The notes: generated by a model from the sequence alone, not told the origin. A stretch of DNA of 64,000 nt from Streptosporangium nondiastaticum (GCF_003011965.1 NZ_PXWG01000011.1:42246-106245); one strand, 5' to 3'; counted from the first letter of the stretch, positions 26,141 through 34,074 are shown. Program-made: numbers and translations.

Positions 26141-26174
26141 ATCGGCTGGGCGCCCCGCAGGACGCCCAGCCGAT
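26141..26174. terminator. Perfect 12-bp hairpin
   Basis: ATCGGCTGGGCG (26141-26152) and CGCCCAGCCGAT (26163-26174) enclose 10 bases. It lies just after the secreted-protein remnant and is followed by CCCCTTAG. It is probably that gene's old terminator. Confidence 0.7.
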
Positions 26175-26222
26175 GGCCCCTTAGCGGCGGGCGCCTCGGG
26201 GGATATACGGGATATAGCGGAG

Positions 26223-26248
26223 CCCCTCTCCCGGCGACAGGAGAGGGG
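26223..26248. terminator. 9-bp hairpin downstream of the Lsr2-like gene
   Basis: CCCCTCTCC (26223-26231) pairs with GGAGAGGGG (26240-26248) across eight bases. It begins 8 bases beyond the stop of the minus-strand gene at 26257 and is well placed to terminate it. Confidence 0.65.
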
Positions 26249-26256
26249 CCGCGGGA

Positions 26257-26658
26257 TCACTTCTTCCGGCGCTTGCGGGGCGCGGGGATGACCGGTGCCT
26301 CGGTCTCGCGGGCGGCAGCGAAGAAGGGCGCCATGACCTCCTCGTACTGCTTCAGGGACTCGGACCCCAGGTCGATCTCAAGCCACTTGGGCACCTGGAT
26401 TTCCCGGATCTCCGTCACCGGGGAACCGTCCTCATCCACCTCCCCCGTCAGGTCCTCCATTTCCTCGGTCACCGTCACGGCGAACTTGACCGTGGTGAGA
26501 TTGTCGGTCACCTCGGGCGCGAGGTCATCGAAATCGATCCGCTGAACGAAAATCGGCGTCGTGATCGTCTGACCGCCGACCTCGATCGTCTTCACCCCTT
26601 CTTCCACGCCGGGCTGACCCTTGTGGGTTTCGTCTACCTCAATGAATTTGGTGCCCAT
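26257..26658 (-). CDS. Small acidic protein, possibly Lsr2-like dimerisation domain
   Basis: A 133-residue protein, strongly acidic except for a basic tail (APRKRRKK). The segments RIDFDDLAPEV, TTVKFAV, then WLEIDLGSESL and MAPFFAAAR recall, in order, the N-terminal dimerisation domain of Lsr2 (DDLDG, VTFALDG, YEIDL, PYVAAAR). About 25 residues are inserted between the beta strands. The C-terminal Lsr2 DNA-binding RGR motif is missing. If correct, it could pair with host Lsr2 and alter silencing of foreign DNA. The resemblance is by eye only, and a phage or plasmid hypothetical protein is the fallback. AGAGAGG lies about 8 bases before ATG 26658. It sits in lower-GC DNA next to an integrase remnant. 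Confidence 0.72.
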   Translation of the reverse strand: MGTKFIEVDETHKGQPGVEEGVKTIEVGGQTITTPIFVQRIDFDDLAPEVTDNLTTVKFAVTVTEEMEDLTGEVDEDGSPVTEIREIQVPKWLEIDLGSESLKQYEEVMAPFFAAARETEAPVIPAPRKRRKK

Positions 26659-26851
26659 GGACGGAGCCTCTCTTCTTCGCTGGTGTGCGAGTAAAGTCTA
26701 GAGGAGAAAGGGTTGTTGACGCCAATTCAGAGAGGGCTGACGTGACGTCACATGGGTGTCGCCCGCTGTATCTCCGGTGACCGGATATGGTGACTCGGTG
26801 AATGGTGCCTGATGTGCAAATGACCGGTTCAGACGCCTTTCTTGTACTGCT

Positions 26852-26906
26852 GGAAGAGGCCCGGCTTCTTCGGGTCGTACGAGACGAGGATTTCTTCGTC
26901 TGCTGG
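26852..26906. repeat. Decayed copy of the aldehyde dehydrogenase 3' end (att-like)
   Basis: Aligned with 28521-28576, this stretch matches at 48 of 56 columns, including one 1-base gap, in the same orientation. Read on the minus strand it encodes ILVSYDPKKPGLF, matching the dehydrogenase C-terminus [13 protein letters not shown]. The gap breaks the frame, and similarity stops abruptly at 26906. A direct repeat of a gene's 3' end at the far side of integrase-bearing DNA is how an old attachment site would look. The rest of 26659-27111 holds no gene I can support; a GTGACGTCAC palindrome lies at 26742-26751. Confidence 0.7.
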
Positions 26907-27111
26907 GGAAGAGTGCCTGAGTGTGCGGTTGGCCTGCGCCGGGGCCGCCGCGCGGCGCCTGGAGGCGAGGGATGGCCCGCACATGGCCCGGATCAAGGCT
27001 TCGGTGAACGTCCTCCGACTCGCCGGCGGGCTCGGGCCGCGAGCCCCGAGGCCTGCATAGTGGAGCTCGTAGATGGCAGACGATGCGCTCTGCCGAAATC
27101 CTCGAGGTTAA

Positions 27112-27672
27112 AGGCCGGCCGAGGTCATCCGGCTGGAGCGTTCGCCGTGCCGCCTCCCTGAGGAGGGGTGGGGCCTGCTCATCCTGCGGGGCGGCGTTGT
27201 TCTCTCGGGCAAGGAATGGACGGATGACGGCGAGGCGCACGAGGTCCACTCCCTGAAGAAGCGAGCGCTGAAGGAAACGGGACCAGTACCCATCCCGCCG
27301 GAGTTCGTCGCGCTGCTGCGCGAACACGTCGATCGCTTCGGGACCGCCTCTGACGGACGTCTCTTTCGAAGTGGCCGCGATCTGTACGTTCAGATTGCTG
27401 CCTACAACAAGAACTGGAAGAAGGCTCGGGAGACCGCTCTTTCGAAGGAGGAACAATCCTCCCTCGTTGCCAAGCGCCCATACGACCTACGGCACGCGGG
27501 TATTTCCTTCTGGCTTCACTCCGGCGTCGACCCGGCCGAGTGTGCCCGTCGGGCTGGCCAGAGCATCGAGGTGATGTTCCGTGTCTATGCCAAAGTGCTT
27601 GCAGCTGGGCAGGAACGCGCCAATCAACGGATTGAGGCGGCCATGAAGGAGTGGCAGCGAGACGGGACCTGA
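27112..27672 (+). pseudogene. Tyrosine-type integrase, C-terminal remnant
   Basis: An open frame of 186 codons begins right after a TAA at 27109 and has no start codon or ribosome site. It matches the catalytic half of Streptomyces element integrases: RPAEVIRLERS (first catalytic Arg), LPEEGWG, VPIPPEFVALLREHV, DGRLF, RPYDLRHAGISFWL (Arg-His box), then ARRAGQS where the usual GH is GQ, and the nucleophile tyrosine in MFRVYAK. The N-terminal arm and core-binding domains are absent, so it is inactive. GC is below the window average. With the flanking 55-bp repeat it indicates a degraded integrative element. Confidence 0.85.
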
Positions 27673-27693
27673 GGCTCCCGGCTGCTGCCTCCT

Positions 27694-28266
27694 TCAGTCA
27701 GAGGAAGCGGCCGTAGGATCCTCAGCTTCGGGCCCAGTGACCAGGTGTACATGCTGTTCGCCTTCGGTCTCCGGGATTCTGGACATACCGGCCTTGTGGG
27801 CAACTGAGTTCCAGCCGCACCGAAACATTTCGAAACGGAGCTCTTCGATCTCGTGTGCCGTGCGCTCCATCCCTTCTATCGTCGCGGTCCACTGGTTTAC
27901 CCCAAGCGACTTACGGGCTGGCTTGAGGGCTAGAACTTCGATGCCATTGCCGTTATGGAGTAGCAGCGAATGGACGACTCGGCTGCGTGCTTCTTGTAGC
28001 CTTCCCGCTTCTTTGAGGCAGGCCGAGAGGGCTGCACGATCCTGCTCGGGTACATCGAGGCCCTCCACGGCCAATTCGCAAATGTAGATAAGGCGGCCCG
28101 TGTTCTCGGTGTTTGCGAGCTTCAGTAGTGTCGGCTCCTGCGCTAGGCAACTCAGGAGATTGCGCAGTCTGGCCTCCAGATGCGCTCCGGCGATGGTGAC
28201 TAGGCCTACTGCTTCCAGAAGCGGGTTCCGCTGACGGTCGGGCTTGTCTGCCTGCATGAGCTGCAT
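27694..28266 (-). CDS. Hypothetical protein, possible HEPN-like
   Basis: A 190-residue mostly helical soluble protein, convergent with the integrase remnant, of lower GC than its neighbours and so probably acquired. Residues 20-110 form a helical bundle with LEARLRNLLSCLAQ and EARSRVVHSLLLHN. The latter contains R-x4-H, the spacing of HEPN-domain nucleases, and resembles the NRVVHG-type sequences of HEPN-like defence or toxin proteins. That link is weak evidence alone. The C-terminal 30 residues are acidic and unstructured. ATG 28266 lacks a clear ribosome site; ATG 28257 is an alternative. No partner antitoxin is seen. Confidence 0.7.
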   Translation of the reverse strand: MQLMQADKPDRQRNPLLEAVGLVTIAGAHLEARLRNLLSCLAQEPTLLKLANTENTGRLIYICELAVEGLDVPEQDRAALSACLKEAGRLQEARSRVVHSLLLHNGNGIEVLALKPARKSLGVNQWTATIEGMERTAHEIEELRFEMFRCGWNSVAHKAGMSRIPETEGEQHVHLVTGPEAEDPTAASSD

Positions 28267-28470
28267 GGTAAGGGCGGACAGAGCGATGCGGTGGGTACTC
28301 GCGGCCTGTTGAACAGCTCCAACCGAACAGTCGATGCGAGTTCGTGGCCTCCGTGCCGGCCCGTGACTGGCCCGGAACGCCTGGTCAACCCTGGGATTGG
28401 GGTGGGACAGGGTGGTTCATACATCGCAAACACGGCGCCGCTCTCTTCTCTATCCTGCGCACGCTGCGAA

Positions 28471-28506
28471 GGGCCGCCGACCCGCTTCGTCGCAGGTCGG
28501 AGGCCC
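28471..28506 (-). terminator. Terminator of the aldehyde dehydrogenase gene
   Basis: GGGCCgCCGACC (28471-28482) pairs with GGTCGGaGGCCC (28495-28506) with one mismatch and a 12-base loop. It lies 12 bases beyond the dehydrogenase stop on the minus strand. The rest of 28267-28470 holds nothing recognisable. Confidence 0.7.
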
Positions 28507-28518
28507 CTTCTGCGCGCT

Positions 28519-30042
28519 CTAGAAGAACCCCAGCTTCTTCGGGGAGTACGAGACGAGGAGATTCTTCGTCTGCTGGTAGTGGTCCAGCATCATTTTGTGG
28601 GTCTCGCGGCCTATGCCTGACTGTTTGTAGCCGCCGAAGGCGGCGTGGGCCGGGTAGGCGTGGTAGCAGTTGGTCCAGACGCGGCCGGCCTGGATGGCTC
28701 GGCCGGCGCGGTAGGCCGTGGTGCCGTTGCGGGTCCAGACGCCGGCGCCCAGGCCGTAGAGGGTGTCGTTGGCGAGGGTGACGGCGTCGTCGAAGTCCGT
28801 GAAGGGGGTGACCGCCACGACCGGGCCGAAGATCTCCTCCTGGAAGACGCGCATGTCGTTGCGGCCTTCGAGGATCGTGGGCTGGACGTAGTAGCCGCCG
28901 GCCAGTTCGCCGCCGAGGTCGGCGCGGTGGCCGCCGGTGAGGGTGCGGGCGCCTTCCTGGCGGCCGATGTCGAGGTAGGAGAGGATCTTCTCCAGCTGGT
29001 CGTTGGAGGCCTGGGCGCCGATCATCGTGGCGGTGTCGAGGGGGTGGCCCGGGAGGATCGCCTCGGTGCGGGCGACGGCGGCTTCCATGAAGGGCGCGTA
29101 GTGGCCCTGCTGGATGAGGGCCCGGGAGGGGCAGGTGCAGACCTCACCCTGGTTGAGGGCGAACATGGTGAAGCCTTCGAGGGCCTTGTCCAGGAAGTCG
29201 TCGTCCGCGGCGGAGACGTCGTCGAAGAAGATGTTCGGGCTCTTGCCGCCGAGTTCGAGGGTGACGGGCTTCAGGTTCTCCGAGGCGTACTGCATGATCA
29301 GGCGGCCCGTGGTCGTCTCCCCGGTGAAGGCGATCTTCGCCACGCGGGGGCTCGACGCCAGGGGCTTGCCCGCCTCGGCGCCGAAGCCGTTGACGATGTT
29401 GACCACGCCCGGCGGGAGGAGGTCGGCGACCAGCTCCATCCACACGTGGATCGACGCCGGGGTCTGCTCCGCGGGCTTGAGGACGACCGCGTTGCCCGCC
29501 GCGAGGGCCGGGGCCAGCTTCCACGCGGCCATCAGGATCGGGAAGTTCCACGGGATGATCTGGGCGACCACGCCCAGCGGCTCGTGGAAGTGGTACGCGA
29601 CCGTGTCCGCGTCGATCTCCGACAGGCCGCCCTCCTGGGCGCGGATCGCGCCCGCGAAGTAGCGGAAGTGGTCGATGGCGAGCGGGATGTCGGCGGCGAG
29701 GGTCTCGCGGACGGGCTTGCCGTTCTCCCAGGACTCGGCGACCGCGAGCGCCTCCAGATGCTGTTCCATGCGGTCGGCGACGCGGTTCAGCACGGCGGCA
29801 CGCTCGGCCACGGGGGTGCGGGCCCAGGCCGGGGCGGCCGCGTGCGCCGCGTCGAGGGCGCGTTCGACGTCCTCGGCGGTGCCCCGGGCGATCTCGGTGA
29901 ACGGCTGCCCGTTCACCGGCGTCGGGTTCTCGAAGTAGCCGCCCTGCTTGGGCGGTACGTACTCGCCGCCGATCCAGTGGTCGTAGCGCGGGCGGTACGA
30001 GACCACCGCATCGGGGGAGCCGGGGCTGGCGTAGCGAGGCAT
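28519..30042 (-). CDS. NAD-dependent aldehyde dehydrogenase, ExaC/AcoD type
   Basis: A 507-residue aldehyde dehydrogenase of the acetaldehyde/chloroacetaldehyde type. Seen: [20 protein letters not shown] (cofactor-binding), [11 protein letters not shown], the catalytic Glu in [14 protein letters not shown], and the catalytic Cys in [13 protein letters not shown], where the CxC form is typical of this subgroup. It oxidises acetaldehyde and similar aldehydes to acids, for example during ethanol use. GGGAAGG precedes ATG 30042. A GAF-domain regulator lies 72 bases upstream on the same strand, as in ethanol- or acetoin-responsive loci. Its usual DUF779 neighbour is missing here and lies at 3549-4028. 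The last 56 bases act as one copy of the att-like repeat. Confidence 0.95.
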   Translation of the reverse strand: MPRYASPGSPDAVVSYRPRYDHWIGGEYVPPKQGGYFENPTPVNGQPFTEIARGTAEDVERALDAAHAAAPAWARTPVAERAAVLNRVADRMEQHLEALAVAESWENGKPVRETLAADIPLAIDHFRYFAGAIRAQEGGLSEIDADTVAYHFHEPLGVVAQIIPWNFPILMAAWKLAPALAAGNAVVLKPAEQTPASIHVWMELVADLLPPGVVNIVNGFGAEAGKPLASSPRVAKIAFTGETTTGRLIMQYASENLKPVTLELGGKSPNIFFDDVSAADDDFLDKALEGFTMFALNQGEVCTCPSRALIQQGHYAPFMEAAVARTEAILPGHPLDTATMIGAQASNDQLEKILSYLDIGRQEGARTLTGGHRADLGGELAGGYYVQPTILEGRNDMRVFQEEIFGPVVAVTPFTDFDDAVTLANDTLYGLGAGVWTRNGTTAYRAGRAIQAGRVWTNCYHAYPAHAAFGGYKQSGIGRETHKMMLDHYQQTKNLLVSYSPKKLGFF

Positions 30043-30114
30043 GGGGACGGCCTTCCCTTCCGGGTTCCGGTGCGCTGCCGCCCGCTTCCGGTGCGGGCGG
30101 CGACCGGCAGGACG

Positions 30115-31503
30115 CTAGGGCCGGGCACGTTGCGCGAAGGTTGCCCCGCGGGCGTGCGGGCCGGGCGCCCCCGGCGCGTAAGCATCCTGCGTGTACGCCT
30201 CCCGTAACCTCCGCGCCTCCGCCGCCACCCCGCCCCGCTGCGGCGCACTCACCGGCAGCGCCGCCAGCAGCCTCTCCCACACCTCCAGGTCCTCCTCGCC
30301 CCACGCGCTGTCCGCCCACAGCTGCAGCGCCCACGCGTCCCCGCAGCTCAGCACCGCCCGCCGCAGCCGCCCTTCCACCACCCGCCGCACCCTGCACACC
30401 CCGGGCGCCTCGGAGGAGGGCAGCAGCGGCCCGTCGTACGAGCGGAGCGCCCCGCGCACGTCGCCCGCCGCCAGCTCGCGCTCCACCCGCGCGACGTCCG
30501 TCTCGACGGGCGCGCACAGCCGGTACGGACGCGAGCCGAGCAGCGGGCCCACCAGCCGCCGCAGCCGCGACAGCTCGGCGCGCAGCGTCACCGGCGGCAC
30601 CGGGCGCTCCCCGTACAGCGCCGTCGCCAGCTGATCCCCGGTCAGCCCCTCCGGGTGGGCGGCCAGCAGGACGAGGATCTCGCTGTGCCGCCGGCCCAGG
30701 TGCACGCGGCGGCCGTCCGCCGTGGCCAGGACCGCCTCGTCCCGGCCGAGGGCCGACAGCAGCGGTCTCGTCCCCGCACCGGCGGCCAGTCTCGCCTCGG
30801 CCGCCAGCGCGGTCGCCCGGACCAGCGCCAGGCTGTGCGGGGCGGCGAGCTGGTCGCCGCCGGTGAGGTCCACGGCGCCCAGCAGCCGCCCGGTCCGCGG
30901 GTCGTGCACGGGCGCCGCCGCGCACGTCCACGGCTGGACCGCGCGGTTGTAGTGCTCGGTGGCGAAGATCTGCACCGCGTGATCGAGGGCGAGGGCCGTG
31001 CCGGGCGCGTTCGTGCCCGCGTGCCGCTCGTCCCAGCGGGCACCGGCGACGAAGTTCATGGCTTCGGCGCGGCCCCGCACGCCCCGGTGCCCCTCGACCC
31101 ACAGCATCCGGCCGTACGCGTCGCAGACCGCGAGCAGGTGCGCCCCGTCGTCGGCGATCGTGCCGAGCAGCTCCCTGAAGAGCGGCATGACGGAGGCCAG
31201 CGGGTGCGCCCGCCGGTACTCCTCCAGCTCCGTGCCGTCCAGCTCGACCGGCGCCAGGAAGTCGGCCGCGGGCAGCGCGGCCGCCGAGCGCCGCCACGAG
31301 CCGGCGACCACCGGGCGGACGCCCGCCCCCACCGTGCCTCCCGTCACGAACTCCTCGTGCGCGCCGCGGACCGTACGGCTCCGCTCGGCCGGGTCGTCGC
31401 CGTAGCCCATCGACAGCCAGGAATCGGCCACCTGGTCCCTCCTCACGTGCGGTTCCGGGGCTTGCGGTGCGGGCCGCGCCGCCACGACGCTTCCCTTACC
31501 CAT
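30115..31503 (-). CDS. GAF-domain transcriptional regulator (AcoR-like N-terminus)
   Basis: A 462-residue regulator. The N-terminal helical part and GAF domain (about 105-225, with GARWDERHAGTNAPGTALAL and AAPVHDPRTGRLLGAVDL) are those of AcoR-type activators. The sigma-54 AAA domain is absent; instead a winged-helix region follows (SEILVLLAAHPEGLTGDQLA, about 275-345), as usual in actinobacteria, which lack sigma-54. It probably activates the downstream aldehyde dehydrogenase in response to an aldehyde, alcohol or acetoin-like signal. The start is uncertain: ATG 31503 leaves only 32 bases before the divergent gene, and GTG 31446 or ATG 31410 are alternatives. Confidence 0.87.
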   Translation of the reverse strand: MGKGSVVAARPAPQAPEPHVRRDQVADSWLSMGYGDDPAERSRTVRGAHEEFVTGGTVGAGVRPVVAGSWRRSAAALPAADFLAPVELDGTELEEYRRAHPLASVMPLFRELLGTIADDGAHLLAVCDAYGRMLWVEGHRGVRGRAEAMNFVAGARWDERHAGTNAPGTALALDHAVQIFATEHYNRAVQPWTCAAAPVHDPRTGRLLGAVDLTGGDQLAAPHSLALVRATALAAEARLAAGAGTRPLLSALGRDEAVLATADGRRVHLGRRHSEILVLLAAHPEGLTGDQLATALYGERPVPPVTLRAELSRLRRLVGPLLGSRPYRLCAPVETDVARVERELAAGDVRGALRSYDGPLLPSSEAPGVCRVRRVVEGRLRRAVLSCGDAWALQLWADSAWGEEDLEVWERLLAALPVSAPQRGGVAAEARRLREAYTQDAYAPGAPGPHARGATFAQRARP

Positions 31504-31535
31504 CGGACACGAACGGAAGAGACGAAGAGCCAGTC

Positions 31536-31958
31536 ATGCAGAAAGCGCAGCAGAAAGTCCTGCTCGACATCCTCGAGCGCACCGCCGCCGCCTACGTCAC
31601 CACCTTTCTCGGTCTCCTCCTCGCCGACGGGTTCGACCTCACCGACGTCTCCGCCCTCAAGGCCGCCGCCGTCGCCGCCCTGCCCGCCGCCCTCTCGGTG
31701 ATCAAGGGCGCGATAGGCACCCGCTTCGGCGACAAGGGCAGCGCGGCCTGGCTGCCCGGCGGCAGCCGCGGGCGCAAGCCCAGCAAGTCCCGCACTCCCC
31801 GCAAGGCGGCTGCGAAGGGCCCGAAGGCTACGAAGACGGCGGAATCCGGCAAGGCCACCGAGGCCACCGAGACCGAGACCGAGGCCACCAAGGCCGAGAC
31901 CGAGGCCACGCGGGCCACGCAGGCCACGGACGGCTCCACCGGCACGACCGGAGGCTGA
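31536..31958 (+). CDS. Phage r1t-type holin-like small membrane protein
   Basis: A 140-residue protein. Residues 1-68 match the r1t holin pattern: an amphipathic helix (LLDILERTAAAYVTTFLGLL), an acidic turn (GFDLTDVSALK) and a second hydrophobic helix (AAVAALPAALSVIKGAI) ending in GSAAWLPG. The tail (75-140) is first Lys/Arg-rich, then a Thr/Glu/Ala repeat (TEATKAETEATRATQA). Many Streptomyces genomes carry such lone holin-like genes without an endolysin; their role is unclear. A GAAGAG sequence precedes ATG 31536. Upstream extension to 31467 would overlap the divergent regulator. No lysin or phage gene is adjacent. Confidence 0.8.
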   Translation: MQKAQQKVLLDILERTAAAYVTTFLGLLLADGFDLTDVSALKAAAVAALPAALSVIKGAIGTRFGDKGSAAWLPGGSRGRKPSKSRTPRKAAAKGPKATKTAESGKATEATETETEATKAETEATRATQATDGSTGTTGG

Positions 31959-31960
31959 TC

Positions 31961-31979
31961 GTTCACACGGGGTGTGAAC
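31961..31979. terminator. Inverted repeat after the holin-like gene
   Basis: GTTCACAC and GTGTGAAC are separated by GGG, a perfect 8-bp inverted repeat starting two bases after the stop. It may terminate the gene or serve as an operator for the downstream Met/His-rich gene. The remaining 31980-32233 shows no gene; a TTGACT at 32034-32039 could be part of a promoter. Confidence 0.5.
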
Positions 31980-32233
31980 CGCGCACCCGCGATCGCCCCC
32001 GCACACACGCTCCCGCGCGCGCCGCCACCGCGCTTGACTCGGTCCTGCGAGTCCCAATGGAGCGACGGGACCCCGGGCCGTCGGTCCTTCCCCCGAGCCG
32101 GCGACCCACCCGCCTCGTACCGCCGGGCGGACGGTACGGGGCGGGCCCGTGCGCCCGTGCGGGGGGTTCGTACGGGCGTCAGTGCGCACCCCGCCGTCGC
32201 GCCGCGCGGCGCGGGTGCAACGATGTCCACGTC

Positions 32234-33058
32234 ATGAGAGCAGGGCCGCAGCCGGAACAGGGACCGCGAGCGCTGCGAGCCGCGGTGTTCGCAGCGGTCT
32301 GTGTGCTGCTCGCTGCCCTGGGCCACGCGGTCATGTCCGGCACGACGGTCCCGTGGTGGGCCGTCGCCGTCGCGCTGTGCGGCACGGGCAGCGGAGCGTG
32401 GTTCCTCGCGGGCCGCGAGCGCGGACCGCTGCTGATCACGCTCGCCACCGTCGGCGCCCAGACCGGCCTGCACTTCTTCTTCGCACTCGCGCAGAACGTC
32501 GTCGTGAACACGGCCCGGGCGGCCCGGCTGGGGCTGGACCCGGGCATGCCCGTGGATCACAGCGCCATGGCCTCCACGGGCGGCATGGCCTCCATGGGAG
32601 ACATGGCCAACCACTCCATGGGCATGGGCATGGGCACGGGCATGGGCGATTCCATGTCCACGGGCATGTCCATGGGCATGGACATGGGTCATTCCATGTC
32701 CACGGGCATGGAACACGGCGCCATGAATTCCATGGCCTCCATGAGCGGCATGGCCGGCCACTCCATGTCCATGCACGCCGGCCACGGCGCGCTCGGCATG
32801 TGGTCCGCGCACGTCCTCGTCGCTGTCGTCTGCGGCATGTGGCTCGCCGGCGGCGAACAGGCCGCCTTCCGGCTCGCCCGCACCGTCCGCAGCAGCCTCT
32901 TCGTCCCGCTCCTCGTCGTCCTCGGCGCCGTACCCGCGCCCTCCGGACCGCCGCGCATCCGCGCCGACCGGAGCCGCGCCGCGCAGCGCCTGCGGCAGCT
33001 GCTGTACGCGCACGTCCTCTCCCGACGTGGTCCGCCGGCCCGCGTCGCCGTCAGCTGA
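32234..33058 (+). CDS. Met/His-rich membrane protein, probable copper-related
   Basis: A 274-residue membrane protein with about four hydrophobic segments (two at residues 15-60, one near 70-90, one near 195-215). Between helices, residues 110-185 form a loop made almost only of Met, Gly, Ser and His (HSMGMGMGTGMGDSMSTGM and similar). Such clusters bind Cu(I) or Ag(I) in copper proteins such as CopA/PcoA-type and CopC. The family is not named but is widespread in Streptomyces. It lies before an ECF sigma gene and a copper efflux operon, supporting a role in copper sensing or handling outside the membrane. ATG 32234 is chosen as the start of the hydrophobic region. Confidence 0.8.
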   Translation: MRAGPQPEQGPRALRAAVFAAVCVLLAALGHAVMSGTTVPWWAVAVALCGTGSGAWFLAGRERGPLLITLATVGAQTGLHFFFALAQNVVVNTARAARLGLDPGMPVDHSAMASTGGMASMGDMANHSMGMGMGTGMGDSMSTGMSMGMDMGHSMSTGMEHGAMNSMASMSGMAGHSMSMHAGHGALGMWSAHVLVAVVCGMWLAGGEQAAFRLARTVRSSLFVPLLVVLGAVPAPSGPPRIRADRSRAAQRLRQLLYAHVLSRRGPPARVAVS

Positions 33059-33069
33059 CTGACGGCGAC
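33044..33069 (+). terminator. Perfect 10-bp hairpin over the stop codon
   Basis: GTCGCCGTCA (33044-33053) and TGACGGCGAC (33060-33069) enclose GCTGAC, which contains the TGA of the Met/His-rich gene. It is a likely terminator that isolates this gene from the sigma-factor locus. Confidence 0.65.
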
Positions 33070-33218
33070 CTCCGGCACCGCATCACGTCACCGGGCCCGA
33101 CCCGTTCCTCGGGCTGCCCGGATTCCAGGAAGGACACAGGGCGATGACCCCTGCCCGTACGGGAGACGTGCCACGCCGGCACGCCGCTCCCGCCATCCCG
33201 TCAGCCGCCTGGGCCTCC

Positions 33219-33395
33219 TCAGCCCAGGTCGAACCGCGCCGCGAGAAGTCTCAGCCGGCGTGCCCGCTCGCCCCACGCACCGCACTCGGCGCAGCCCAGC
33301 AGGTGCGCGTCGAGGGCCGCGCCGGTCATCTCCGGCGGCAGGTCCTCGCCGTCGACAAGGGCGGACAGGGCGGTACGGAACTCACTGCAATGCAC
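33219..33395 (-). CDS. Zinc-finger anti-sigma-like protein (zf-HC2 only)
   Basis: A 58-residue protein that consists of one zf-HC2 domain: HCSEFRTALSALVDGE at the start and the zinc motif H-x3-C-x2-C (HLLGCAEC) near residue 35. There is no membrane segment. Anti-sigma factors with this ZAS domain hold ECF sigma factors and release them on redox or metal stress. The adjacent ECF gene is divergent rather than co-transcribed, which is unusual. The start GTG 33395 leaves 61 bases between the two genes. No good ribosome site is seen, so the start is moderately uncertain. Confidence 0.78.
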   Translation of the reverse strand: MHCSEFRTALSALVDGEDLPPEMTGAALDAHLLGCAECGAWGERARRLRLLAARFDLG

Positions 33396-33456
33396 CCCGC
33401 CATCGTCCCCGGTGCCGCTTTTGCCCCGTGCGGCGCCCCCCGTGCGGGAGGCCGCC

Positions 33457-34032
33457 GTGCGTGACGACGAGACGGTGACCGCCTGGGCGCTCGCCGCCCG
33501 CGGCGGTGACGGCGACGCCGTCGAGCGCTTCATCCGGGCCACGCAGAACGACGTGCGCCGCTACGTCGCACGGCTCAGCAACGACCCGCAGGGCGCGGAC
33601 GACCTCGTCCAGGAGACGTACCTGCGGGCCCTGCGCTCGCTGCCCCGCTTCGAGGGCCGCTCGTCGGCCCGTACGTGGCTGCTGACGATCGCCCGCCGCA
33701 CGGTGGTCGACCGGCTGCGCTTCAACGCGGCGCGCCCGCGGGTGTCGGACACCGACGACTGGCAGTCGGCGGCGGAGCGCGCCCAGACGGCGCAGCTGCC
33801 CGGCTTCGACGAGGGCGTGGCGCTGTCGCAGCTGCTGGACCGGCTGCCGTACGAGCGCCGCGAGGCGTTCGTGCTCACCCAGATGCTGGGACTGCCCTAC
33901 GCGGAGGCGGCCGTCGTCGCGGGCTGCCCCGTCGGCACGGTGCGGTCGCGCGTCGCGCGCGCCCGTGAGTCGCTGATCTGCCAGCTGGAGACGGCGGAGC
34001 GGGACGCGGTGCGCATACCGGTCGCGGCGTAG
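33457..34032 (+). CDS. ECF-type RNA polymerase sigma factor
   Basis: A 191-residue ECF sigma factor. Region 2 (FIRATQNDVRRYVARL, DDLVQETYLRAL, RTWLLTIARR) and region 4 (LPYERREAFVLTQMLGLPYA, GTVRSRVARARESL) are complete. GTG 33457 is chosen because GGGAGG lies 5-6 bases upstream; the open frame from 33412 would overlap the likely promoter. It has the general features of the SigC-like group that sits beside copper genes in actinobacteria, but the group cannot be fixed here. Possible targets are the GGGAACC-N16-CGACTACC elements at 37.7 and 44.2 kb. A strong hairpin follows the stop. Confidence 0.92.
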   Translation: MRDDETVTAWALAARGGDGDAVERFIRATQNDVRRYVARLSNDPQGADDLVQETYLRALRSLPRFEGRSSARTWLLTIARRTVVDRLRFNAARPRVSDTDDWQSAAERAQTAQLPGFDEGVALSQLLDRLPYERREAFVLTQMLGLPYAEAAVVAGCPVGTVRSRVARARESLICQLETAERDAVRIPVAA

Positions 34033-34074
34033 GCGATACCGGCGGGCGGCTGCTGGAGAGGCGGGCGGCTGCTG

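Noticed and set aside
25690..26142. Minus-strand frame of 150 codons
   Set aside because: Arg/Gly/Pro-rich, no ribosome site, and it is antisense to the better secreted-protein remnant and its terminator.
27000..28520. tRNA gene as the integration site of the element
   Set aside because: No cloverleaf-like sequence was seen; the repeated segment is the 3' end of the aldehyde dehydrogenase gene instead.
32560..32790. Regular ATGGGC-like repeats suggestive of a tandem or CRISPR-like array
   Set aside because: They are Met/Gly/Ser/His codons inside the membrane protein gene; no constant repeat and spacer lengths. No CRISPR array was found in the window.
33144..33464. Plus-strand frame of 106 codons
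   Set aside because: Antisense to the zinc-finger anti-sigma gene, which has clear motifs.
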